Origin: Fluviicoccus keumensis
GTDB lineage: Bacteria > Pseudomonadota > Gammaproteobacteria > Pseudomonadales > Moraxellaceae
Assembly (NCBI RefSeq): GCF_004217445.1
Contig: NZ_SHKX01000001.1
Location: 21,410 to 85,409 of the forward strand
Direction: 5' to 3'
Length of the DNA: 64,000 nt
Position numbers and translations under genes: made by a program. Numbering within the stretch: position 1 is the stretch's first letter; each line of letters opens with the position of its first letter. Of the stretch, positions 36,146-44,660 are shown one piece after another. Under the pieces are notes generated by a model. The model saw only the letters and a list, made by a program, of their open reading frames with translations, searched no databases and had not been told where the DNA came from.

Positions 36146-37228
36146 TTATTCCAGGTTCATCGTGCATTCTTCGTTGGTTGGCTCGATGCGGCAGCGCACC
36201 TTCTTCATCAGCGACATCATCTTCTTGTCATACATGCCTTCCTTGGTCATGTTGACGCGGACATCGCGCATCAGGCGGACATATTTCTCCTGGTCGGCCT
36301 TCGACAGGTCAAGCCAGTATTTCTTGGGAATATCGGCTTCGCTGGCGTTGACCATGCGCTCCACCACGTCCAGCTTCGACAGGGCGAACTCGCGCATCTT
36401 CTGCACGCGCTCGTCGAAATCCGGCACATCCTTGATGAACTTGTCGCGGCGGATGAGGATGGTGGCGGTAATTTGCGCCAGCGGGAAACGGAAGATGGCG
36501 CCCTTGGTGCCCAGGCCCTTGTACAGCTCCAGCGGTTTGAAGGCGACGGCGGGGGCGGCGATGATGTCCACCTGGCCGTTGTTGAACTTGCCCGCGAAGT
36601 TGGTGATGTCGGACGCCACCGGTTGCGCGCCCAGGTTCTGCACGATCTTGGCCTGCGCCTTGTCGAAGTCGAGCACGGCGACCTTCTTGCCCGCCGCCTT
36701 TTCAATGGAGTTGATCTGGCGGTCGTTAACCATCACATAAGCGCCGCCCAACGGAATGACCGCCGCCACTTGATAGGGGCCGCTGATGGTCAGCGGCGCC
36801 AGTTTCGGGTTGGCCAGACTGGCGATCAGCTCGCGCACATGACGCCAGGTGGGCAGCGCGCCCGGTGAGTCGATACTGCCGATGAAGAAGTTGAACTGCT
36901 TGGCGCGCATGGTGGTGATGGCCACGCCGTCGCACTGGCCGGCCTTGAAGTCTTCGGCGGCGACGCGCTCGTCGGTATAGGCCTTCAGTTCGGCGTTCAC
37001 GTTCCACTTCTTCGCTTCCAGCGCCAGGTCACGGGCATAGCTGAAGGCGTCGCCGGTGGTGCCCATGATGTCGAAGATACAGAACTTGATGGTCAGCGGT
37101 TTGCCCAGCGGCTTCATGGTGGGCATGCCCGGCGACGCGGCGGGAGCAGGGTCGGCAGCCAGGGCCAAACCGGGAAGGGCCAGCATGGCCATCAGGGCGG
37201 AGGTCTTGAGCAGGGAGGTTATGCGCAT
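36146..37228 (-). CDS. AdeT/DUF6091-like secreted solute-binding protein, copy 1
   Basis: 360 residues. Signal peptide (MRITSLLKTSALMAMLALPGLALA) and a periplasmic TRAP-type binding-protein fold (YTDERVAAEDFKAGQCDGVAI, AGKKVAVLDFDKAQA, FAGKFNNGQVDIIAAPA). It ends CRIEPTNEECTMNLE. Three paralogues lie head to tail here; the family was named after AdeT but true ligands are not established. No TRAP membrane subunits are nearby. Confidence 0.8.
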   Translation of the reverse strand: MRITSLLKTSALMAMLALPGLALAADPAPAASPGMPTMKPLGKPLTIKFCIFDIMGTTGDAFSYARDLALEAKKWNVNAELKAYTDERVAAEDFKAGQCDGVAITTMRAKQFNFFIGSIDSPGALPTWRHVRELIASLANPKLAPLTISGPYQVAAVIPLGGAYVMVNDRQINSIEKAAGKKVAVLDFDKAQAKIVQNLGAQPVASDITNFAGKFNNGQVDIIAAPAVAFKPLELYKGLGTKGAIFRFPLAQITATILIRRDKFIKDVPDFDERVQKMREFALSKLDVVERMVNASEADIPKKYWLDLSKADQEKYVRLMRDVRVNMTKEGMYDKKMMSLMKKVRCRIEPTNEECTMNLE

Positions 37229-37336
37229 GTTGTGTCTTCCGGCAGAGAGATCTTGTGGTTTTGGGCAATCATACCGCACCCGGCGGCGGGAGGCATTGAC
37301 CGCCCGGCAGGGAATTACGGTGATGGCGAAGGACGG

Positions 37337-38467
37337 TCACTCGTCGGTCATGCTGCATTCCGGATTGGTGGGCTCCATCTTGCAACGGATTTTCTTCAGC
37401 ACCTTCATCATGCGCGGGTCGTAATAACCGTCCTTGGTCATCTGGATGCGGGCTTCGCGCATCATGATCTTGTAGCGTTTTTCATCCGCCGGATTCAACT
37501 CCATCCAGTATTTGGCCGGAATATCCTTCTCCTGCTTGTCGATGTAGGTGAAAAGCTCGTCCAGGAACTCGTCCATGAACTTCAGGGAGACCGCGCGCAG
37601 GCTCATCATCTTCTGGTCCAGATCCGGCAGCTTCTGCTTGATGCGGTCACGGTTGATCACCAGGCTGCCGGTAATCTGCGCCAGGGGGAATTTGTAGATG
37701 GCGCCCTGCGTGCCCAGGCCCTTGTACAGCTCCAGCGGCCGGAACGCGATGGCGGGGGCAGCCACGATGTCCACCTGCCCGTTGTTGAACTTGCCCGCGA
37801 AGTTGGTGATGTCGGACGCCACCGGCTGCGCGCCCAGCTTCTGCACCATCTCGGCCTGCGACTTGTCCCAGTCCAGTACGGCAATCTTCTTGCCCGCCGC
37901 CTTCTCGATCGAGTTGATCTGCTTGTCGCGCACCATCACGTACAGCGCGCCCACCGGCAACACGCCCACGATCTGGTAGGGTTCGGTAATCGACAACGGA
38001 ATCAGCTTCGGGTCCAGCAAGGTCTTCAGCAATACCCGCATGTGTTCATACGAAGGCACGCCGCCCACCGAATCGACACTGCCGATGAACGAATTGAACT
38101 GCCTGGCGCGCAGAGTGGAAATCCCGGCGGCGTCGCACTGCCCGGCCTTGAAGTTCTCGGCGGCGATGCGCTCGTCGGTGAAGACCTGGATTTCGGTATA
38201 GACGTTCCAGCGCCGGGCGATCAGCACCAGATCCTTGGCGCGGTTATACAGTTCGCCGTTCTTGCCGAGGATGTCGAACAGGCACACCGACACGTGCAGC
38301 GGCTTGTCGAGGGGCGGCGGCAGGCCGTCTTCGCCGGGTTTCAGGTCCTTGGCGATCGCCATGATTTCGGTAGCGTGCGCCGGAGCGGACGGGACCGCGG
38401 TCAGCGCGGCAGAGAGCGCCAGCGCACCCAGCAGGCCGGGCAGGCAGGCGGAAAGACGTTTGAGCAT
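37337..38467 (-). CDS. AdeT/DUF6091-like secreted solute-binding protein, copy 2
   Basis: 376 residues from ATG 38467; an ATG at 38485 is also in frame. Signal peptide ends near AHA. It shares with copies 1 and 3 the blocks FTDERIAAENFKAGQCDAAG, AAGKKIAVLDWDKSQ and KFNNGQVDIVAAPA. It ends CKMEPTNPECSMTDE, keeping the Cys pair. A gap of about 110 bases separates it from copy 1. Confidence 0.8.
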   Translation of the reverse strand: MLKRLSACLPGLLGALALSAALTAVPSAPAHATEIMAIAKDLKPGEDGLPPPLDKPLHVSVCLFDILGKNGELYNRAKDLVLIARRWNVYTEIQVFTDERIAAENFKAGQCDAAGISTLRARQFNSFIGSVDSVGGVPSYEHMRVLLKTLLDPKLIPLSITEPYQIVGVLPVGALYVMVRDKQINSIEKAAGKKIAVLDWDKSQAEMVQKLGAQPVASDITNFAGKFNNGQVDIVAAPAIAFRPLELYKGLGTQGAIYKFPLAQITGSLVINRDRIKQKLPDLDQKMMSLRAVSLKFMDEFLDELFTYIDKQEKDIPAKYWMELNPADEKRYKIMMREARIQMTKDGYYDPRMMKVLKKIRCKMEPTNPECSMTDE

Positions 38468-38568
38468 GGCGGCAGACCTCGACAATCGGGTTATGGTTGT
38501 TATTCCGGGAGTCCACGGGAAAGCATAAGCCGGGAGCAGGAGCGGCGAATTGGCCGTCGTGACAAAGT

Positions 38569-38602
38569 AAAAGGGCGGCGGAGTGTGGCTCCGCCGCCCT
38601 TT
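38569..38602 (-). terminator. Terminator after third solute-binding paralogue
   Basis: GGGCGGCGGAG and CTCCGCCGCCC arms with TTTTAC on the minus-strand 3' side. It lies 20 bases after the copy-3 stop, so copy 3 is probably transcribed separately from copies 1 and 2. Confidence 0.8.
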
Positions 38603-38622
38603 CGGCCGTCGTATCGGCCCGA

Positions 38623-39738
38623 TTACTCATCCGGCAGCGAGCACTCCGCTTCGTTGGGCTTCAGCTTGCAGCGCACTTTCTTCTGCAGTTTCATCATGCG
38701 GGCATCGTAATAACCTTCCTTGGTCATCTGGATGCGGGCATCGCGCATCATCATCTTGAAGCCGTCTTCGTTGGCCTTGTCCATCGGCAGCCAATACTTG
38801 GCGGGAATATCCTTCTCGGTCTTTTCCAGCAGCTTGAAGATCTGGTCCAGCATCTGGTCCAGGAACTGCCCGGCGATGCCGCGGAATACTGACAGTTTTT
38901 CATCCAGGTCCGGCAGCTTCTTCTTGATGCGGTCGCGGTTGATCACCAGGCTGGCGCTCATCTGCGCCAGCGGGAATTTGTAGATGCCGCCGTATTCACC
39001 CAGGCCGCGATACAGCTCGAAGGGCCGGTAGGCCAGGGCGGGCATCACGATGATGTCCACCTGGCCGTTGTTGAACTTGCCGCCGATGTTGGTCAGGTCA
39101 GCCGACACCGGCTGCGCGCCGATGCGCCGCACGATCTCGGTCTGGGTCTTGTCCCAGTCCAGCACGGCAATCTTCTTGCCCGCCGCCTTTTCAATGGAGT
39201 CGATATGGCGATTGTTGACGTGCACGTAAGCGCCGCCGATCGGCATCACGCCCAGGATCTGGTATTGGCCGGTAATGGTCATCGGCGCGATTTTCGGATC
39301 CAGCAGGGTATGCAGCAGCAGGCGCATGCTTTCATAATCGGGCACGCCGCCCACGGCATCGACGCTGCCCATGAAGGGGTTGAACTGGCGGGCGCGCAGG
39401 GTGGAAATCCCGGCGGCGTCGCACTGGCCGACCTTGAAGTTCTCGGCGGTGACGCGCTCGTCGGTAAACACCTTCAGGTCGGCATAGACATTCCAGCGCT
39501 GGGCGATCAGCGCCAGATCCTTCGCCTGGCTATAGAAGTCGCCGTTCTTGCCCTGGAAGTCAAAGAAGCAGACGGTGACGTGCAGCGGCTTTTCCAGCGG
39601 CGGCGGCAGGCCGTCCTGACCGGGTTTCAGTTCTTCGGCGGCAGACAGGATTTCGGATTCGGCCATCGCCGGTACAGCGGCGGCCAGCAGGCAGCAGGCC
39701 AGCAGATGACGGGAAAACCGTTTCAGGAAGGAACCCAT
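38623..39738 (-). CDS. AdeT/DUF6091-like secreted solute-binding protein, copy 3
   Basis: 371 residues. Signal peptide MGSFLKRFSRHLLACCLLAAAV-. Same blocks as its neighbours (FTDERVTAENFKVGQCDAAG, AAGKKIAVLDWDKTQ, KFNNGQVDIIVMPA). It ends CKLKPNEAECSLPDE. It is transcribed divergently from the LysR gene with about 250 bases between, so that LysR may control it (inference). Confidence 0.8.
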   Translation of the reverse strand: MGSFLKRFSRHLLACCLLAAAVPAMAESEILSAAEELKPGQDGLPPPLEKPLHVTVCFFDFQGKNGDFYSQAKDLALIAQRWNVYADLKVFTDERVTAENFKVGQCDAAGISTLRARQFNPFMGSVDAVGGVPDYESMRLLLHTLLDPKIAPMTITGQYQILGVMPIGGAYVHVNNRHIDSIEKAAGKKIAVLDWDKTQTEIVRRIGAQPVSADLTNIGGKFNNGQVDIIVMPALAYRPFELYRGLGEYGGIYKFPLAQMSASLVINRDRIKKKLPDLDEKLSVFRGIAGQFLDQMLDQIFKLLEKTEKDIPAKYWLPMDKANEDGFKMMMRDARIQMTKEGYYDARMMKLQKKVRCKLKPNEAECSLPDE

Positions 39739-39985
39739 GCATTGACTCCGTGTTGCGCGGGTATACGGATGACCGCGGCTTGATTATTGTTATGGCAGTG
39801 CGTTTTTCGAGTAAAAACTCTAACCCACAATTTCGGCGATGGTAGGGCATGGTTGTCGGAAAAACAAGCCGCTGGTCCGGCAGCGCCCCTTCCGGCCATT
39901 GACTGTTGGAAAAATGCGATCGTTGCTCGTCGAAACCGGACGGGCGTCACCGGCCGATTCAGTCGGCATCATGGAGAATCAAGGC

Positions 39986-40939
39986 ATGCAATACCGTCTG
40001 GAAGACATTGAAACCTTCCTGCAAGTCGCCGACACCGGCAGCATTACCCAGGCCGCCGAGCGCCTCTGCGTCAGCAAGTCGGTGATCAGCAAGCGCATCG
40101 TGCGGCTGGAAGGCATGCTGGGCATCGCCTTGCTGCACCGCTCCACGCGCGGCGTCACCCTCACCGATCGCGGCCAGGCCTTCAGCCAGCGCGCCCTGCG
40201 CATTATTGAAGACCTGAACCTGGCGGCGGACGAAGTCGCCGAGCACGGCAACGAGCTGGTCGGGCAGATACGCATCGCCGGGCCGCTCAGTTTCGGCTCG
40301 CGCTATCTGGGTGAGTTGCTGTTTCCTTTCATGGCGCATCATCCGCGTTTGCAGGTATCGCTGGATCTGGAAGACCGCACCGTCGATCTGGTGCGCGAGG
40401 GCTATGACCTCGGCATCCGCGTCACCCGTTCGCCGGCGCTGGAACTGCGCGCCCGGCAACTGGCGGTCAGCCGCCGCGTGGTCTGTTGCAGTCCCGCCTA
40501 CGCCGAGAAGCACGGCCTGCCCAAAACGCTGGACGAACTGCTGAAGCACGAGGCCATCGGCTACTCCAACGTCAGCGCCAGCCAGTTGTGGCAGTTCGAA
40601 CCGGAAGCGCCCGGCGGCGAGGTGCGGGCGCTGGCGATGCGCGGCCGCATCATGGTCAACAACGGCGAATCGGCCCGTTCCGCCGCCGTCGCCGGGTTGG
40701 GCGTGGCCATGCTGCCGCTGTTCATTGTCGGCGACGCGCTGTGCAAGGGCGACCTGATCATGCTGCCCGACCTGGCCGAGCCGGTGCCCGACCACATCTT
40801 CGCCGTCTACCCGCAAACCCGTTATGTCAGTCGGGCGGTGCGCGGCGTCATCGATTACCTCGTCACTTCCCTGAGTGAAACCCCGCCCTGGGAACGCGGC
40901 CTGCCGTGCCGTGGTGTTCGCCCCTTGGAAACACCGTGA
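39986..40939 (+). CDS. LysR-family transcriptional regulator
   Basis: 317 residues with N-terminal HTH (SITQAAERLCVSKSVISKRI) and effector domain (HPRLQVSLDLEDRTVDLVREG). The ATG at 39986 has GGAG 9 bases upstream; an in-frame ATG at 39971 lacks a ribosome site. It precedes a pirin gene by 73 bases, repeating the LysR-pirin arrangement at 13-15 kb, and is divergent from solute-binding copy 3. Confidence 0.88.
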   Translation: MQYRLEDIETFLQVADTGSITQAAERLCVSKSVISKRIVRLEGMLGIALLHRSTRGVTLTDRGQAFSQRALRIIEDLNLAADEVAEHGNELVGQIRIAGPLSFGSRYLGELLFPFMAHHPRLQVSLDLEDRTVDLVREGYDLGIRVTRSPALELRARQLAVSRRVVCCSPAYAEKHGLPKTLDELLKHEAIGYSNVSASQLWQFEPEAPGGEVRALAMRGRIMVNNGESARSAAVAGLGVAMLPLFIVGDALCKGDLIMLPDLAEPVPDHIFAVYPQTRYVSRAVRGVIDYLVTSLSETPPWERGLPCRGVRPLETP

Positions 40940-41012
40940 GCGTTCGCGCGGCGCTTCTGCCGCTTCCGCATCAGGCTTACAGTGGGCGCATCCACTGAAT
41001 GAGGGTTTCATC

Positions 41013-41840
41013 ATGACAACCAGACAAGTCACCGGGCTGGTGCGCGGCCAGGCCGCCAGTGACGGCGCGGGCGTAAAGCTGTCGCGCGTGATCGGCAACA
41101 GCCAGGTGTCCATGCTCGACCCGTTCCTGATGCTCGACGAGTTCCGCTCGGACGAAGCCGGGGACTATATCGCCGGTTTTCCCGACCACCCGCATCGCGG
41201 CTTTGAAACCGTGACCTACATGCTGGCCGGGCGCATGCGCCACCACGACAACCAGGGCAACAGCGGCCTGCTGGAAGCGGGCAGCGTGCAATGGATGACC
41301 GCCGGGCGCGGCATTGTCCACTCGGAAATGCCGGAACAGGAAGACGGCCTGATGTGGGGCTTCCAGCTGTGGGTGAACCTGCCCGCCCGCGACAAGATGA
41401 TGCCGCCGCGCTATCAGGACATCCGTCCCGAACAAGTGCCGGAAGTGGCCTTTGACGGCGGCAAGGTCCGGGTAATTGCCGGGGAATTCGCGGGCGTGGC
41501 CGGGCCGGTGGAGGGCATTGTCACCGCGCCGTTGTATCTCGATGTGCGGCTCCACGCGGGCGGACAGTTCGCGACGGCGGTTCCCGAGGGGCATCATGCC
41601 TTTGCCTATGTCTATCAGGGCGGGGCGGTGATTGCCGGGAAGCCGGTGGCGCGCGGGCAACTGGCCATTCTGGGTGATGGTGACCGGGTGGAGGCGGCGG
41701 CGGGTGATGAACCGGCGTCGCTGATTCTGGTGGCGGCGCAGCCGTTACGGGAGCCGGTGGCGCGTTATGGCCCGTTCGTGATGAATTCGCAGGCGGAGAT
41801 TTATCAGGCGTTTGCGGATTTCAGGGAAGGGCGGTTTTGA
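41013..41840 (+). CDS. Pirin-family protein
   Basis: 275-residue bicupin. The metal-site motif is FPDHPHRGFETVTYML with later His and Glu in QWMTAGRGIVHSEMPE. It belongs to the same family as the pirin at 13.4-14.3 kb but is clearly diverged from it. Probable readthrough from the LysR gene upstream; a strong terminator follows. Confidence 0.92.
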   Translation: MTTRQVTGLVRGQAASDGAGVKLSRVIGNSQVSMLDPFLMLDEFRSDEAGDYIAGFPDHPHRGFETVTYMLAGRMRHHDNQGNSGLLEAGSVQWMTAGRGIVHSEMPEQEDGLMWGFQLWVNLPARDKMMPPRYQDIRPEQVPEVAFDGGKVRVIAGEFAGVAGPVEGIVTAPLYLDVRLHAGGQFATAVPEGHHAFAYVYQGGAVIAGKPVARGQLAILGDGDRVEAAAGDEPASLILVAAQPLREPVARYGPFVMNSQAEIYQAFADFREGRF

Positions 41841-41847
41841 GGTGGGT

Positions 41848-41875
41848 CCGGGGGCTTTAGGCTCCCGGGCTTTTT
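41848..41875 (+). terminator. Pirin terminator
   Basis: 8-bp stem CCGGGGGC/GCTCCCGG (one G-T pair), loop of 5, then GGCTTTTT. It separates pirin from the first Hint gene. Confidence 0.85.
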
Positions 41876-41898
41876 GGTGGGTTGGAAGGGGGTGGGAA

Positions 41899-42768
41899 AT
41901 GGATGGCGGATTTGTAGCGGGGACGTTGGTGCATACGGACAAGGGATTGGTGCCGATTGAGCAGATAAGGGTGGGTGATTTGGTGCTTTCGAAGCATGAG
42001 AATGGGCTGTGGGAGCAGGCTTATAGGCGTGTGGTTAATACATTTGGCTCGCATGAGCTTAAGAAAGTCTACGCAATACGCTATGTTGACAAAATCCCGC
42101 AGGAAGGACAGTGGCTTCCTAATAGCGATAATGATTATGAGACACTTTATCTCACTGATAACCATCCAGTATGGGTTGAGAGAATTGGAAAGCAAGCGGC
42201 GATAGTTTTAGCTGATGAGCAAGATAAAGAGTATGTTGATCCTGACTTGAGGTTGGAATGGATTCGTGCTGGAGATATACGCACTGGAATGCGTATGGTT
42301 TTGTCTGATGGGCGTAATGGTTGTATTGTTGAGTTAAATGAGAGGGTTTTCGGTACAGATATTAGCGGTCTTTATTACGAGCAATTTGGATTTAATGCGA
42401 GTTATGTCGTTGATATGCGATATTCTGAGGTTAATAGGTATTTTGTTGCCGATCATTTTGATGAAATGCTGGATCGTGATGATACTGATAGAAACTCGAT
42501 TTTCGGCGACCCTAAAAAGCACAAGGTTGTTCAAGAGTTTTTTGAGTATTGGCATTCGCATCGTCGTCAGAAATATGAAAATGGTGCCGTTTCTTCCCGA
42601 ATTGATATACCAAATCCAGTCTTGGTAGATAATTGTGTTAAGGAAGGGTTTGGTGCTAATAGTCGAAACTATGACCGTGCTCGTGCACATATTAAGGTTT
42701 ATAATATAGAAGTTGAGGAATATCATACGTACTATGTTGGTGAGCTTGGGTTGTGGGTGCATGATTGA
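41899..42768 (+). CDS. Free-standing Hint-domain protein, copy 1
   Basis: 289 residues that start almost at the Hint domain (MDGGFVAGTLVHTDKG), with the block-B motif TDNHPVWVE and the terminal block YNIEVEEYHTYYVG ending LGLWVHD. The residue before FVAGT is Gly where active polymorphic-toxin Hint domains usually have Cys or Ser, and the end is HD rather than HN. There is no toxin, carrier or signal sequence. ATG 41899 has GGAAGGGGG upstream; the longer frame to 41812 would overlap pirin. AT-rich unlike its neighbours. Confidence 0.75.
   Translation: MDGGFVAGTLVHTDKGLVPIEQIRVGDLVLSKHENGLWEQAYRRVVNTFGSHELKKVYAIRYVDKIPQEGQWLPNSDNDYETLYLTDNHPVWVERIGKQAAIVLADEQDKEYVDPDLRLEWIRAGDIRTGMRMVLSDGRNGCIVELNERVFGTDISGLYYEQFGFNASYVVDMRYSEVNRYFVADHFDEMLDRDDTDRNSIFGDPKKHKVVQEFFEYWHSHRRQKYENGAVSSRIDIPNPVLVDNCVKEGFGANSRNYDRARAHIKVYNIEVEEYHTYYVGELGLWVHD
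41905..42045 (+). repeat. Hint 5' block, copy 1
   Basis: About 140 bases nearly identical to 42860-42998 and closely similar to 43680-43817, coding the start of the Hint domain. Downstream sequence diverges sharply between copies. Confidence 0.8.
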
Positions 42769-42833
42769 CCCTGAATATAATAGCACTTTGATTAATCAGT
42801 ACTGGTGAATTAAATTTCGTTGAGGAACACTGA

Positions 42834-43586
42834 ATGAGCCATCAGACGATTGATGAAAGCGGCTTTGTAGCGGGGACGTTGGTGCATACGGACAAGGGTT
42901 TGGTGCCGATTGAGCAGATCAAGGTGGGTGATTGGGTGCTTTCGAAGCATGATAATGGGCAGGGGGAGCAGGCTTATAAGCGTGTGGTTAATACATTTAA
43001 GTCTGATATGAAATTATCTATATTTCGTATTGGGTTTTGGTTAAAAGATGACCCATCATTCCCGTCCTTGTTCTGTACGGATAATCATCAATTTTGGTTG
43101 GATGGATTAGGGTGGACAAAACTGCATGACTTTCCAAAATATGAAGAGGTATCTGGTAACGTTTTAAGGGGCTTCCTTGGCGACAGAATTATTGTTAATT
43201 CAAACCCTTGGCCGCCTCTCCGGAAAACGGAAGTCGAGGATATTGCGATATGTAGCCATGATTTTCAGTGGGATGAATGCGCGGGTTACTCTTTGATGGT
43301 GGATTTTCGGCAAGGGCGTCCAATTTTGGTTGGAGGGACTGATGGCTCTTGGAGCGAATTATCCAAGGTTAAAAATGTGTCACATTCGGAAGAGATAAAA
43401 TACCTGCCTTCGCTTGATAGTGACGATCCCGAGGCCCATTTTTATCTGAATGCCATGGGTGATGACTGGACGCGGGCTGAAGAGGAATTAGGTAATGTCT
43501 ATAAAACTCATGTCTGCAATTTAGAAGTAGAGGATTATCATACCTATTATGTTGGTAAAGCCGGTATTTGGGTAAGGTCTTGTTAG
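42834..43586 (+). CDS. Free-standing Hint-domain protein, copy 2
   Basis: 250 residues: MSHQTIDESGFVAGTLVHTDKG start, CTDNHQFWLD block-B motif, CNLEVEDYHTYYVG block, ending IWVRSC. The usual terminal His is Arg (VRS) and the nucleophile position is Gly, so self-processing is unlikely. GAGGAAC ribosome site. It is strongly AT-rich after the first 140 bases. Confidence 0.72.
   Translation: MSHQTIDESGFVAGTLVHTDKGLVPIEQIKVGDWVLSKHDNGQGEQAYKRVVNTFKSDMKLSIFRIGFWLKDDPSFPSLFCTDNHQFWLDGLGWTKLHDFPKYEEVSGNVLRGFLGDRIIVNSNPWPPLRKTEVEDIAICSHDFQWDECAGYSLMVDFRQGRPILVGGTDGSWSELSKVKNVSHSEEIKYLPSLDSDDPEAHFYLNAMGDDWTRAEEELGNVYKTHVCNLEVEDYHTYYVGKAGIWVRSC
42860..42998 (+). repeat. Hint 5' block, copy 2
   Basis: Nearly identical to 41905-42045 over the whole block; differences are scattered single bases. 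Confidence 0.8.
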
Positions 43587-43652
43587 TAAATAGCGCCATT
43601 AAAAACTAATGCCGTTGACGAAAATAATGTTTACTTGTTGAGGTTAAAGGAT

Positions 43653-44660
43653 ATGGACTCTCGGAACCTTGTTGAAAGCGGCTTCGTGGCGGGGACGTTG
43701 GTGCATACGGACAAGGGTTTGGTGCCGATTGAGCAGCTTAAAGTGGGGGATATGGTGCTTTCAAAACATGAAAGCGGTGAAGGGGAACAGGCATATAAGC
43801 CTGTTATAAATATATTTAGGAATGAGGATGAGCCTGTTTTACAAATAGCATACAGTGATGTATCAAAATCAATGGACCATTTAAACGTTAAATTGTTATA
43901 CCTTACTGCAGAGCATTTAATTTGGGTAGTGGAGGATGTTAATGGTAACGCTGTTAATGATTGGGTTAGAGCTCGAGATGCAGCGGGGTCTGTGATTTTA
44001 CTTGCAAGTGGTGTTTTGGCAGAGGTTGGCTCAGTTATGGATGTGTGGCCTACTGACTGTGATGATATAGGTTATTCAAATGATTGTATGGAGGAATTTC
44101 CTGGTATTGTTATTGATTTTAGTGGTGGCAAAATCCAGAGCTATCATGTGGAAGTGTATTTTAGTGGAGTGAATAACAACTTTTCTGACGAAACCATAGA
44201 TTTTGACGAAAGTCTTGATGTGGTTGTTCGTTTTCTTGATTACATAGAAAAAGGTGTTCCTAGTACCGATATTTTTAGAAAATCAGTATACAATATTGAA
44301 GTTTCTGATTTTCATACATATTATGTTGGCACTGATGCTGTTTGGGTGCATAATGAAGGGAATTGCCAGTATCGAGAATTTAATGTTCCTTGGGATGATA
44401 ATAGTCAGCAGAAAGGCATAGTTTTGCCGCCAGACCTGCAGGGCAAGCCGGGCGGCAACGGGCTCCACCTTCAAATAATCCCCGTACTCCCCACCAGCAC
44501 GAACACCCCGATCGCCGCAAAAATAGCCGCGCAAATGCCGTGGATCAGTTTCAGCGGCAGCTTCTGCGCGAAATGGTTGCCCAAGTACACTGCGGGCACG
44601 TTCGCCAGCATCATCCCCAGCGTGGTGCCACAAATCACCCACACAAAATCGGCGGCGTAA
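43653..44660 (+). CDS. Free-standing Hint-domain protein, copy 3, with broken C-terminus
   Basis: MDSRNLVESGFVAGTLVHTDKG start, TAEHLIWVV block-B region and YNIEVSDFHTYYVGTDAVWVHN, keeping the terminal HN. After it about 25 residues (EGNCQYREFNVPWDD) look like the start of a fused C-terminal domain. The frame then runs into sequence antisense to the GDT1 gene from about 44430, where GC rises abruptly. The downstream part is probably a deletion junction rather than real protein, so the gene is likely a truncated relic. GAGG lies 9 bases before ATG 43653. Confidence 0.65.
   Translation: MDSRNLVESGFVAGTLVHTDKGLVPIEQLKVGDMVLSKHESGEGEQAYKPVINIFRNEDEPVLQIAYSDVSKSMDHLNVKLLYLTAEHLIWVVEDVNGNAVNDWVRARDAAGSVILLASGVLAEVGSVMDVWPTDCDDIGYSNDCMEEFPGIVIDFSGGKIQSYHVEVYFSGVNNNFSDETIDFDESLDVVVRFLDYIEKGVPSTDIFRKSVYNIEVSDFHTYYVGTDAVWVHNEGNCQYREFNVPWDDNSQQKGIVLPPDLQGKPGGNGLHLQIIPVLPTSTNTPIAAKIAAQMPWISFSGSFCAKWLPKYTAGTFASIIPSVVPQITHTKSAA
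43680..43817 (+). repeat. Hint 5' block, copy 3
   Basis: Similar to the first two blocks; the first 60 bases are nearly identical, then differences accumulate faster than between copies 1 and 2. Confidence 0.75.
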
